This document shows positions 7,930 to 15,469 of a stretch of DNA of 64,000 bases, one piece after another. Origin of the DNA: DSXH01 sp020724325. GTDB taxonomy: Bacteria > Bacteroidota > Ignavibacteria > Ignavibacteriales > Melioribacteraceae. The position numbers and the translations under genes are program-made. Location: positions 1-64,000 of the forward strand of contig JBFLYW010000005.1 in assembly GCA_040756515.1 (NCBI GenBank), read 5' to 3'. The notes under the pieces were generated by a model that saw nothing but the letters and a program-made list of their open reading frames with translations, searched no databases and had not been told where the DNA came from. Position 1 is the stretch's first letter. Each line of letters opens with the position of its first letter.

Positions 7930-9180
7930 ATGGAAACAAGAGCAGCAATATATTCCGACGAAAAACTATTAAAGAAGCTTCTTTCAGATAAAGACATTAC
8001 AATTGAAGATGCTCTGGACAATGAAATGGTTCTTAATATGGGTCCACAGCATCCGGCTACACATGGTGTTTTGAGGCTGATTCTAAGAATTGACGGCGAA
8101 ACTGTAAAGTCTGCTTTGCCCGAACTCGGTTACTTACACCGCGGATACGAAAAGATGGCTGAGGAGATGAGTTACATAGAGTTTATTCCTCATACAGACC
8201 GTCTCGATTATACTGCCACAATGTGCAACAACGTTACATACGTCCTTGCCGTTGAAAAACTGCTTGGTATAGAAGCTCCTAAACGTGCTCAATATATTAG
8301 AATGATGATTGCCGAATTATCTCGTCTTGCTGCTCATATGGTTGCAATTGGTACATACGCAATGGATGTTGGAGCAGTAACAATGGTAATGTGGACATTC
8401 AGAGAGCGCGAGAAAATTCAGGATATATTCGACCGGCTTGCCGGTGCCAGATTTACTACAAGCTATACTAGAATAGGCGGTGTTGCTTCCGATGCAGATT
8501 CTGTTACTATTAAAATGGTTCGCAATTTTCTAGACCAATTTCACTCTGCGCTTGATGAAATGGATAAACTTCTTCTAAGCAATAAAATATTTATCGACCG
8601 GTTAGAGGGTATTGGTGTACTGTCTAAAGAAGATGCTATTGCTCTTGGTGTAACGGGTCCGAACCTCCGCGCATCTGGAGTTGCTTACGATGTTAGAAGA
8701 GCCAAACCTTATCTATTCTATAATGAAATAGATTTCAATATTCCCACTTATACCGAAGGTGACTGCCTCGCAAGGTATTTCCTTAGAGGCGACGAGGTTA
8801 GAGAGAGCGTTAAAATATTGTATCAAATTCTTGATTTGATGCCGCATGGCGAAGTTTTGGCAAACGAACCGAAACATACTCTTGCTCTAAAATCAGAAAT
8901 TTATTCTAAGATGGAAGAATTGATTCATGACTTTATGATAATTAATTACGGAATTAATCCTCCAGTTGGCGATGTATTTTTCTCTGCAGAAAATCCGAAA
9001 GGTGAATTGGGCTTTTATATTGTAAGCAACGGTTCTGGTAATCCATGGAAGTTGAAGATCCGCTCCCCTTCTTTCTGTAATCTTCAGGCGATTGCCCAAC
9101 TTTGCAAAGGTGCTATGATTTCAGATGTAATTGCAATTATTGGTAGTCTTGATCCGGTAATGGGTGAAGCCGATAAGTGA
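7930..9180 (+). CDS. nuoD: NADH-quinone oxidoreductase subunit D
   Basis: A 416-residue 49-kDa subunit that forms the quinone-binding pocket with NuoB. Conserved stretches are MGPQHPATHGVLRL at the N-terminus (quinone-site histidine and neighbours), HRGYEKMAEE, YIEFIPHTDRLDYTA, RRAKPYLFY and the C-terminal KIRSPSF. The family end DPVMGEADK is close to the usual DPVMGEVDR. A 58-base gap separates it from nuoE. Confidence 0.96.
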   Translation: METRAAIYSDEKLLKKLLSDKDITIEDALDNEMVLNMGPQHPATHGVLRLILRIDGETVKSALPELGYLHRGYEKMAEEMSYIEFIPHTDRLDYTATMCNNVTYVLAVEKLLGIEAPKRAQYIRMMIAELSRLAAHMVAIGTYAMDVGAVTMVMWTFREREKIQDIFDRLAGARFTTSYTRIGGVASDADSVTIKMVRNFLDQFHSALDEMDKLLLSNKIFIDRLEGIGVLSKEDAIALGVTGPNLRASGVAYDVRRAKPYLFYNEIDFNIPTYTEGDCLARYFLRGDEVRESVKILYQILDLMPHGEVLANEPKHTLALKSEIYSKMEELIHDFMIINYGINPPVGDVFFSAENPKGELGFYIVSNGSGNPWKLKIRSPSFCNLQAIAQLCKGAMISDVIAIIGSLDPVMGEADK

Positions 9181-9238
9181 TGAATTAATTATTCGAAATC
9201 AACTTAACTAACACATATTAACACAGATACAATTAATT

Positions 9239-9712
9239 ATGTCATTCAAATTTACAGAAGATAATTTAGCAAGAATTGATATTGCTCGTAAAAAATATCC
9301 CACTGCCCTTGCAGCTGTTATGGATACTGTTTATATCGCTCAGGAACAGAACGGTTACATAAGCATAGAAGTAATGGAAGAGATAGCAAGCGTACTTGGA
9401 ATAGATAAAGTAAATGTGTTAAGTGTTGTAACTTTCTATACAATGTATCATACCAAACCGATGGGCAAATACCATGTTCAGGTTTGTACTAATGTTTCTT
9501 GTATGCTGCGCGGTGCGTATGAAATCTTGGATAGTGTAAAAGAAAAACTTGAAGCAGATAATATGGAAGTAACACCTGACGGTAAATTCTCTCTTGAAGA
9601 GGTTGAATGTATGGGAGCGTGTGGATATGCTCCTATGATTGCCGTTAACGAAGATTATTATGAAAATTTAACTAAAGAAAAAGTTGAAGAAATTCTGGAA
9701 TCCTTAAAATAA
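9239..9712 (+). CDS. nuoE: NADH-quinone oxidoreductase subunit E
   Basis: A 157-residue 24-kDa thioredoxin-fold subunit that binds the 2Fe-2S cluster N1a. The ligands C83 and C88 (CTNVSC) and C124 and C128 (CMGAC) are all present. It starts at ATG 9239 and its stop overlaps the nuoF start by one base (TAATG). Confidence 0.95.
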   Translation: MSFKFTEDNLARIDIARKKYPTALAAVMDTVYIAQEQNGYISIEVMEEIASVLGIDKVNVLSVVTFYTMYHTKPMGKYHVQVCTNVSCMLRGAYEILDSVKEKLEADNMEVTPDGKFSLEEVECMGACGYAPMIAVNEDYYENLTKEKVEEILESLK

Positions 9713-11034
9713 TGGAAAGAATTGTTATACCCGGGATACCCAACCTTAATCAAATTGAAGTATATCTTTCTAATGGCGGGTTCGAAGCAGCTAGGAGAGC
9801 ATTTAATCAAACACCTGATGATATTGTGGACCAGGTTAAAAAATCAGGATTACGCGGGAGAGGCGGCGCTGCATTCCTTACAGGTTTGAAATGGAGTTTC
9901 ATTCCAAAAACTACCAATCTGCCAAAATACCTTTGCATTAATGGCGATGAAAGTGAACCGGGATCATTTAAAGACAGACAGGTTTTTGAGGATAATCCTT
10001 TTCAACTTATCGAAGGTAGTATTATAACATGTTACGCAATAGGTGCTAAGGTTGCGTATTTATATATCCGCGGTGAGTATCATAAGTGGATTAAACTGAT
10101 GCAGAAAGCGGTTGATACTGCATACGAATTAGGATATCTCGGTAATAAAATGAAATCCAGATTCGGTACTGAGTTCTACTGCGATTTATATATACACAAA
10201 GGTGCAGGTGCTTATATATGCGGGGAAGAATCCTCTTTAATGAATTCAATTGAAGGGCATCGCGGTTATCCGCGTGTTAAACCGCCGTTCCCGGCTCAAA
10301 AGGGTTTGTGGGGCTCTCCAACTATTATTAATAATGTTGAAACAATTACAAATGTTCCGCCAATTATTTCAAAAGGATGGGAATGGTTTTCAAAAATAGG
10401 AGCACCCAGGCATCCCGGTACTTTATTATATGGAATAAGCGGGCACGTTAATAAACCGGGAGTTTACGAGTATCCAACAGGAATGCTGTTAACAGAATTG
10501 ATTTACGATGTTGCCGGTGGTCTTCCCGGAAATAAAAAAATTAAATGTGTTATTCCGGGCGGTTCTTCTATGCCGCCGTTACGCGGCGATCAGCTTGATG
10601 GAGTGCGGATGGATGCCGAGTCTTTAAAAGATGCAGGTTCTGCTATTGGTACTGCCGGAATAATAGTTATGGATGAGGATACTAATCTGTTGAAAGTGTT
10701 AATTCGGATTGCACATTTTTATCATCATGAAAGCTGCGGACAGTGTACACCTTGCAGAGAAGGAACCGGTTGGATGGAAAAAACACTTCTTAGAATTTTA
10801 GAAGGGCACGGTACTTCTAAAGATCTTGATCTGTTAATTAGTGTAGCAAATAATATTGAAGGTAATACAATTTGTGCATTAGGCGATGCTGCTGCCTGGC
10901 CTGTTAAATTTATGATCGAAAGATTCAGAGATGAGTTTGAAACTTACGTTAAGAAAGACGTAATTATTCCTGTACATAATAAAGTCCATTCTATGAGGCA
11001 AACCGCATTACCGCTGGCAGATATACAGAAATAA
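9712..11034 (+). CDS. nuoF: NADH-quinone oxidoreductase subunit F
   Basis: A 440-residue 51-kDa subunit that oxidises NADH through FMN. It has LRGRGGAAF (47-55) for nucleotide binding, GAGAYICGEE (164-173) at the FMN site, and 4Fe-4S ligands C342, C345 and C348 (SCGQCTPC) plus C388 (NTICALGD). It is the last nuo gene here: nuoG, the proton-pumping subunits and nuoI are absent on this side of the gap and do not appear after it. Confidence 0.96.
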   Translation: MERIVIPGIPNLNQIEVYLSNGGFEAARRAFNQTPDDIVDQVKKSGLRGRGGAAFLTGLKWSFIPKTTNLPKYLCINGDESEPGSFKDRQVFEDNPFQLIEGSIITCYAIGAKVAYLYIRGEYHKWIKLMQKAVDTAYELGYLGNKMKSRFGTEFYCDLYIHKGAGAYICGEESSLMNSIEGHRGYPRVKPPFPAQKGLWGSPTIINNVETITNVPPIISKGWEWFSKIGAPRHPGTLLYGISGHVNKPGVYEYPTGMLLTELIYDVAGGLPGNKKIKCVIPGGSSMPPLRGDQLDGVRMDAESLKDAGSAIGTAGIIVMDEDTNLLKVLIRIAHFYHHESCGQCTPCREGTGWMEKTLLRILEGHGTSKDLDLLISVANNIEGNTICALGDAAAWPVKFMIERFRDEFETYVKKDVIIPVHNKVHSMRQTALPLADIQK

Positions 11035-11349
11035 TTTAGTAATTGAGTTGTTTACCTTGTTCGTATCACTTTAACTTCCTATAAAAATCTTTTGCTATTT
11101 CGGATTGCACATAACAGAAGCTGCTTATAGAAATTAGTGCACATTCGTGTAATTCGTGGCATAAGCATTTGCAATGAAGTATGGCGCGAAATCAGAAATA
11201 ACATTTACAAATTTTTAGACAAGTATTTAGAACCTCCTTAAAAAATTACTTCATTAAAGAAGAACGAAAAAACGGCTTATATAAATTAGTGGACATTCGT
11301 GTAATTAGTGGCACAAACATTTGCCACGAATTGCACTAATTTTCACGAA
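11035..11349. repeat. Intergenic region with degenerate direct repeats
   Basis: No gene is visible. Two imperfect copies of a roughly 55-bp sequence lie at about 11119-11174 and 11270-11325; both contain ACATTCGTGTAATT followed by a GTGGC and an ATTTGC. The stretch at about 11323-11350 (CACGAATTGCACTAATTTTC) is an imperfect inverted copy of the same motif, so the second copy can form a long hairpin. It resembles a dispersed intergenic repeat family rather than coding DNA. Confidence 0.6.
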
Positions 11350-11403
11350 TTAATACACAACTCCTTTATAAAGAAATTTATGCAAAACATACACATAAAA
11401 CAT
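11350..11403 (-). pseudogene. Remnant of a third GIY-YIG gene
   Basis: From the ATG at 11403 the first seven codons (MFYVYVL) and the 5' flank match the two intact GIY-YIG genes. The sequence then diverges and stops after 17 codons, so only the start of the gene survives at the far edge of the array. It marks the left boundary of the repeated segment. Confidence 0.7.
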
Positions 11404-11456
11404 ATTGTTATTATAAAAACCTTGCGGAGAGAGAGAGATTCTCAGCCGGAGGCTGA

Positions 11457-11556
11457 NNNNNNNNNNNNNNNNNNNNNNNNNNNNNNNNNNNNNNNNNNNN
11501 NNNNNNNNNNNNNNNNNNNNNNNNNNNNNNNNNNNNNNNNNNNNNNNNNNNNNNNN
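11457..11556. other. Assembly gap (100 N)
   Basis: Exactly 100 undetermined bases, the usual placeholder for a scaffold gap of unknown length. Both flanks are repeat sequence: the left ends in the hairpin GCCGGAGGCTGA and the right begins with TGAGCC, which are directly joined at 11896/11897 in the intact unit. The gap is therefore caused by the tandem array and may hide further cassette copies. Confidence 0.97.
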
Positions 11557-11569
11557 TGAGCCATCGTCA

Positions 11570-11845
11570 TTATGATGACAAATCTGGCTCAGAACTCTCG
11601 GTAGCGGAAGTAAGAATTGAATCAAGAAATTTTCTACCATTTCCGGATTTAAGAAATATTTCACGTTTACGCGCCTCAGAGTTCGTATCAAATTGTTCAG
11701 AATAGATAAGCCTCCATGGAATGCCGCCCTTAGTAAATTTAGATTTCCCGGAGTTGTGTTCAGATAATCGCTTGTTAATGTTGGAAGAAGAGCCTACATA
11801 CCTTTTGGAAAGGGATTTACTATACAAAACATACACATAAAACAT
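11570..11845 (-). CDS. GIY-YIG nuclease family protein, array copy B
   Basis: A 91-residue single-domain nuclease of the UPF0213/GIY-YIG family. The domain is complete: YVYVL (3-7) and RYVG (15-18) form the GIY-YIG element, R26 is the catalytic arginine, E57 in SEARKREIFLKSG is the metal-binding glutamate, and NGRKFL follows. W44 in GGIPWRLIY is retained. The C-terminal SATESS is encoded by sequence identical to the variable-arm/T-arm region of tRNA-Ser at 12207-12296. No clear ribosome binding site is seen; expression by read-through from the tRNA promoter is possible. Cellular role is unknown. Confidence 0.85.
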   Translation of the reverse strand: MFYVYVLYSKSLSKRYVGSSSNINKRLSEHNSGKSKFTKGGIPWRLIYSEQFDTNSEARKREIFLKSGNGRKFLDSILTSATESSEPDLSS

Positions 11846-11866
11846 AATGTTATTATAGAAATTTTG

Positions 11867-11947
11867 CGGAGAGAGAGATTCTCAGCCGGAGGCTGATGAG
11901 CCATCGTCATTATGATGACAAATCTGGCTCAGAACTCTCGGTAGCGG
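11867..11947 (-). repeat. tRNA-Ser 3' fragment split by a 50-bp double hairpin
   Basis: Read on the minus strand, the tRNA sequence CCGCTACCGAGAGTTC (11947-11932) is followed by 50 inserted bases (11931-11882) and then by GAATCTCTCTCTCCGC. The break is inside the T-loop, between C56 and G57. The insert is exactly two abutting hairpins: TCAGCC/GGCTGA with a 3-nt loop (11882-11896) and TGAGCCA/TGGCTCA (11897-11931), whose interior holds a second stem GTCAT/ATGAC. The same arrangement brackets the assembly gap. Confidence 0.8.
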
Positions 11948-12185
11948 AAGTAAGAATTGAATCAAGAAATTTTCTACCATTTCCGGATTTAAGAAATATT
12001 TCACGTTTACGCGCCTCAGAGTTTGTATCAAACTGTTCAGAATAGATAAGCCTCCCTGGAATGCCGCCCTTAGTAAATTTAGATTTTCCGGAGTTGTGTT
12101 CAGATAATCGCTTGTTAATATTGGAAGAAGAGCCTACATACCTTTTAGAAAGGGATTTACTATACAAAACATACACATAAAACAT
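11910..12185 (-). CDS. GIY-YIG nuclease family protein, array copy C
   Basis: A 91-residue protein identical to copy B except W44G. The start MFYVYVL at 12185 is chosen by comparison with copy B; a longer in-frame ATG at 12248 would read back into tRNA-Ser. Six base differences separate the two genes and five are silent, which points to selection on the protein before or after duplication. The one amino-acid change removes a tryptophan that is commonly conserved in this family, so this tRNA-proximal copy may be weakened. It begins 22 bases downstream of the tRNA 3' end. Confidence 0.83.
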   Translation of the reverse strand: MFYVYVLYSKSLSKRYVGSSSNINKRLSEHNSGKSKFTKGGIPGRLIYSEQFDTNSEARKREIFLKSGNGRKFLDSILTSATESSEPDLSS

Positions 12186-12206
12186 ATTGTTATTATAGAA
12201 ATCTTG

Positions 12207-12296
12207 CGGAGAGAGAGAGATTCGAACTCTCGGTAGCGGTTTACCCACTACGACGGTTTAGCAAACCGTTGGTTTCAGCCACTCACCCATCTCTCC
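12207..12296 (-). tRNA. tRNA-Ser (anticodon GCU)
   Basis: Minus-strand class II tRNA of 90 nt. The acceptor stem GGAGAGA (12296-12290) pairs with TCTCTCC (12214-12208), with discriminator G at 12207. The anticodon stem-loop ACGGTTTGCTAAACCGT displays GCT, the long variable arm is present, and the T-arm reads GAGAG-TTCGAAT-CTCTC. The terminal CCA is not encoded. Its 3' end is the border of the GIY-YIG cassette array. Confidence 0.93.
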
Positions 12297-12345
12297 AAGC
12301 ACTGGAAAGTCAAAATTTTTCAGCGCCAATATAATAATAGCAGCG

Positions 12346-14616
12346 TTAAAACAAAAACTTATAACTCAACTTAACATTTCTACCGGGCATTAATGCAAAA
12401 TCTTTAATCGATGAAAGATGATCTCTATAACTCTGGTTTAGAATATTCTCACCTCTTAAATTCACTATATGATAACTTTTACCGCTTTGTATTTTTGTCC
12501 CTACGTACAAGTCAACAAGTCCGTAACCTTTTGTAGTTTCTTCATACTGTGCAACATTATTCTGATCTGCAACTAATTTCCAGTTGAAACCGAACCAAAA
12601 TTCGTCATCTGCATATCGCGGTTCAACAGAAAATCTGAACGGAGGCATTTGCGGTAAAGGTGTTGAAGTTGAAATCTGATTTCCCTTAGTATAATCCATA
12701 ATTGTTGTTATAGAAATCTGACGGGATATTTCGTACTGAGCTTTTAATTCGAATCCGTAAAGTTCTGCATCAGTCTGTCGGTATCTGTAAACGGGAAATC
12801 CATTACCAGAATTATTAAATGGAATACTACTTTCGGAGTTATAAAATTGTAGGGTTGGTTCCCTATAAATATAATCCAACATTCTGTTATAATAACCGCT
12901 TAGCTCAACAAGATGATGGTATTTTCTTAGACGGAAACCGAAATCGAATCCGATATTTTTTTCATTTACAAGGTTTCGGCTGCCAATATCAAAAGTGCCG
13001 GTTGCACCATGAATTGCGTAAGAAGACAATTCTTCAATAGTTGGTGAACGGAATGCATTAGCTGCGTTGGCAAAGAAAGAGATCTCATCATTCAGAGAAT
13101 AAATAACTCCAATTGATGCGCTAAAGGAATCGAAGTTTTTCTCTTCAGCTTCAAATTTTTTGCCGGATAGTTCCGATTCGGGAATTTTAATAATATTCTT
13201 TTCCACACGTGCGCCAAATTGAAAATTAAATTTACCGATCAACAACTGTTCAACAAAGTAACCGGCAATTCCAAAATAATCTGCATTCGGAGTAAATGCC
13301 TCCTCACCTTTAATAGTATAGTTTTGATTTAGGAAATAAATACCGAATACTCCGTTAAGATTTTGAAATAGAGGAGAGTGCTTAAAAGATAAATCAGCCG
13401 AAAATGTTTTTAAACCGAATTCAGATTCTATTTCACCTGTTTCTTTTGAAATCTCCAAATGCTCGTAATCCTGGTATCCGGTTTTAAGACTAAATGAGTT
13501 TATGAATGAATTTAATCGAGAGCTTTCGATTAAAAATCTGAGTTCTTTTTTATCCATTTCGATATCGACAGAATGATGCGAATGGACGTCTTCTGAGCCA
13601 TGTTCTTCTTCACCAAAAAATTCTTCTTCCGTTTTAACCGGAATTCCATATTTAGTATTAAAAGAGGAATAACTTAATCCGCCTAATCCAAAAGAAGGGA
13701 TGAAAGAAAATCCTAACTGATAACCAGTAGAAAACTGATCGGAGTTTTCAACAACAATTCCGTTTCCTCCAAGATAGTTAGATGTTTTTCTTCTAAAATA
13801 ATTTGCATGGAAGCCGAAATCATTTATTCCGTAATGGAGGTCTCCGCTAACAGCAAGGTCTTTGTTAACTGAAGCAGAAGAAATATTAAAATCCCCATCA
13901 AGTTGATCCGGAATGTAGCGCGGAATAGCTTCAGAAATAATATTGATTACACCGCCCAATGCATTGCTGCCATAAAGTAAACTTGCCGGTCCACGCAAAA
14001 CTTCTAACCGTTCTGCTGTAGAGCCGTCATTAGACACACCGTGATCATCGGAAGTGTTGGATAGATCACCCATCCGCAAACCGTTTTCGAGAATAAGAAT
14101 ACGGTTATTGCCGAATCCTCTAATTATTGGTCGTGCGGTAGAAATTCCATTTGAACGGATTGAAATACCCGGTTGAAAATTAAGTGTGTTAGCTATATTA
14201 GAACTTCTTCTTATGAGCAGATCCAAATTTGATACTGATAACGTACTTTGTGAAATATCTTTTGCGTCCGAACCGAAAGGATTCCCGGTTACAACAACAT
14301 CTTTTAGATTAACCGTTCCTTCTTCAAGTTCAATCAGCAGATTATCATCTCCGGGAACAGTTATGCTCTTAATGATTGTTTTATGACCGATGTAAGAAAA
14401 TCTTAATGTATAAAAACCATTTTTGATACTGGCGAATTCAAAATTACCATCTGGATTAGTAGCTGTACCAATTTTTAATTCCTCAATAATTATGTTTACA
14501 CCTAATAGCGGAGTACCGTCTTTTTTATCCAGTACTTTCCCGGTTATTTTATTTTGTGCATGAGCTGATGCGGATAATAAAATTAATGTTAATAAAACTA
14601 ATTGATATGATTTCAT
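12346..14616 (-). CDS. TonB-dependent receptor, probable zinc/metal (ZnuD-like)
   Basis: A 756-residue outer-membrane active transporter. A signal peptide ends at SAHAQ (about residue 20), a carboxypeptidase-regulatory-like domain occupies roughly 22-105, the plug lies at about 110-230 with RPIIRGFGNNRILILENG and LRGPASLLYGSNALGGVI, and the beta-barrel ends in KLSYKFLF with the terminal Phe typical of outer-membrane proteins. A loop near 335-350 is rich in His and acidic residues (EEHGSEDVHSHHSVDIEMD), as in ZnuD-type zinc receptors. The gene upstream encodes a small exported His-containing protein. Zinc as substrate is an inference; other metals are possible. Confidence 0.82.
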   Translation of the reverse strand: MKSYQLVLLTLILLSASAHAQNKITGKVLDKKDGTPLLGVNIIIEELKIGTATNPDGNFEFASIKNGFYTLRFSYIGHKTIIKSITVPGDDNLLIELEEGTVNLKDVVVTGNPFGSDAKDISQSTLSVSNLDLLIRRSSNIANTLNFQPGISIRSNGISTARPIIRGFGNNRILILENGLRMGDLSNTSDDHGVSNDGSTAERLEVLRGPASLLYGSNALGGVINIISEAIPRYIPDQLDGDFNISSASVNKDLAVSGDLHYGINDFGFHANYFRRKTSNYLGGNGIVVENSDQFSTGYQLGFSFIPSFGLGGLSYSSFNTKYGIPVKTEEEFFGEEEHGSEDVHSHHSVDIEMDKKELRFLIESSRLNSFINSFSLKTGYQDYEHLEISKETGEIESEFGLKTFSADLSFKHSPLFQNLNGVFGIYFLNQNYTIKGEEAFTPNADYFGIAGYFVEQLLIGKFNFQFGARVEKNIIKIPESELSGKKFEAEEKNFDSFSASIGVIYSLNDEISFFANAANAFRSPTIEELSSYAIHGATGTFDIGSRNLVNEKNIGFDFGFRLRKYHHLVELSGYYNRMLDYIYREPTLQFYNSESSIPFNNSGNGFPVYRYRQTDAELYGFELKAQYEISRQISITTIMDYTKGNQISTSTPLPQMPPFRFSVEPRYADDEFWFGFNWKLVADQNNVAQYEETTKGYGLVDLYVGTKIQSGKSYHIVNLRGENILNQSYRDHLSSIKDFALMPGRNVKLSYKFLF

Positions 14617-14664
14617 AATTCTGTTTCCTCAATAAATAATTAATAATAAAAGTGAGTTTAAGAA

Positions 14665-15018
14665 TTATGCAGACGGGGGCCCTCGTAATGGGGATGAATG
14701 ATTTAAAAAATATTGATAGTGATTATTATAATCGATTAGCAAATCGGAGACTGATCGATTTATCGGTGTTTGACTGGTCTGATCAGTTAATGTAACTGAT
14801 AAGCTTGTCCGAATGTAATCATTAATTCTACAGAAGCCGGATTCATCGGAGAACGGATCGTTATGGCTATGGTTATCTTTTTGGTCAATTAATTCGTTCG
14901 GAAATAATTTAAGATAATGCTGCGTATGGTTATGGGCAATTGAAAAAAGTAAAATACTAATCTGCAACCAGATTGTTATGAGAACCACTATTTTAATATT
15001 TGTTCGGATAAATCTCAT
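14665..15018 (-). CDS. Small exported His-containing protein of unknown function
   Basis: A 117-residue product with an N-terminal membrane segment or uncleaved signal (about 9-28), then IAHNHTQHYL, DNHSHNDPFSDESGFCRI and a C-terminal LRGPPSA. The clustered His, Asp and Cys look metal-binding, and similar short proteins are found beside metal exporters and receptors in Bacteroidota. It is 48 bases upstream of the probable zinc receptor on the same strand and probably shares its transcript. I do not recognise an exact family. Confidence 0.6.
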   Translation of the reverse strand: MRFIRTNIKIVVLITIWLQISILLFSIAHNHTQHYLKLFPNELIDQKDNHSHNDPFSDESGFCRINDYIRTSLSVTLTDQTSQTPINRSVSDLLIDYNNHYQYFLNHSSPLRGPPSA

Positions 15019-15469
15019 TCTATTCTATTTTGCATGCTATGTGATGATTACCTAAGGGCTGCAAATTTAAAGACAAATTATTTTATACAAAAGTTCAATA
15101 TTATTACAAGAAAAAACTTCTGAATAATATTGCTTGTCATTCCTCAGTCACTTCGCTCCTTCGGAATGACAGGTTGCATTGTCGTTTCGATCCCGTCGTT
15201 GACGGATCGGGAGAGCAGAACCTAAACCTTGAAGGTCAAGAGTTGTTATTTAGTTCCTCATGACCTTCAAGGTTGTTGCTTCTTCAGTCATACCGACTGT
15301 GTCGGTATTCCTTCAGAACGACAGGGTAAAAAGTGCACTGTCATTCTGAACCGAACGAAGTGAAAGGTAATCTAAATTATCTATACCCTAAATTTGGGTG
15401 TGGAATTTCTTCAATATTAGTTTATTTTCACGACTGAAAATAAACTTTTCTTGTTCGGAATATTAATAA
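15019..15469. other. Divergent intergenic region filled with dispersed repeats
   Basis: No gene is seen. A dispersed repeat core (CTTCTGAATAATATTGCTTG, 15118-15137) starts a series of hairpin-forming pieces: GTCATTCC/GGAATGAC flanking 15137-15171, GATCCCGTC/GACGGATC-type at about 15189-15211, AACCTTGAAGGTCA facing TGACCTTCAAGGTT at about 15225-15276, and a further GTCATTC element near 15340. Such REP-like units are frequent between genes in this bacterial group. The promoters of both flanking operons must lie here. Confidence 0.65.
15419..15446. promoter_or_regulatory. Perfect 12-bp inverted repeat before a TonB receptor operon
   Basis: AGTTTATTTTCA (15419-15430), a 4-base CGAC spacer and TGAAAATAAACT (15435-15446) form a perfect palindrome ending 23 bases before the ATG at 15470. 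Its place in the leader fits an operator or a 5' UTR hairpin. There is no gene ending just upstream on the plus strand, so a terminator is less likely. The cognate regulator is not identifiable. Confidence 0.55.

Larger units (their letters stand above)
11350..12206 (-). mobile_element. Tandem array of GIY-YIG / tRNA-Ser 3'-end cassettes
   Basis: Two complete 340-bp units in exact register (11557-11896 and 11897-12206 plus its tRNA-proximal edge) and a broken third unit at the left end, 11350-11456. Each unit read on the minus strand contains a 91-codon GIY-YIG gene whose last codons include the 16-bp CCGCTACCGAGAGTTC of the neighbouring tRNA-Ser (copies at 11592-11607 and 11932-11947; tRNA at 12224-12239). 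In the internal unit this is followed by a 50-bp hairpin pair and then the rest of the tRNA 3' end, AATCTCTCTCTCCGCAA-like. The two full units differ at about eight positions. The arrangement suggests a nuclease-driven cassette that inserts or amplifies at tRNA-Ser. Activity and mechanism are inference. Confidence 0.7.

Noticed and set aside
11308..11456. Coding frame running into the N gap
   Set aside because: It reads through repeat DNA and the gap and has no protein-like features beyond the GIY-YIG remnant on the other strand.
11867..11947. Group I intron in a tRNA gene
   Set aside because: The insert is only 50 bp, lies in the T-loop of a partial tRNA copy and has no intron core; the real tRNA next to it is intact.
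11350..12206. CRISPR array
   Set aside because: The repeats are 340 bp long and contain genes; there are no short repeats with unique spacers.
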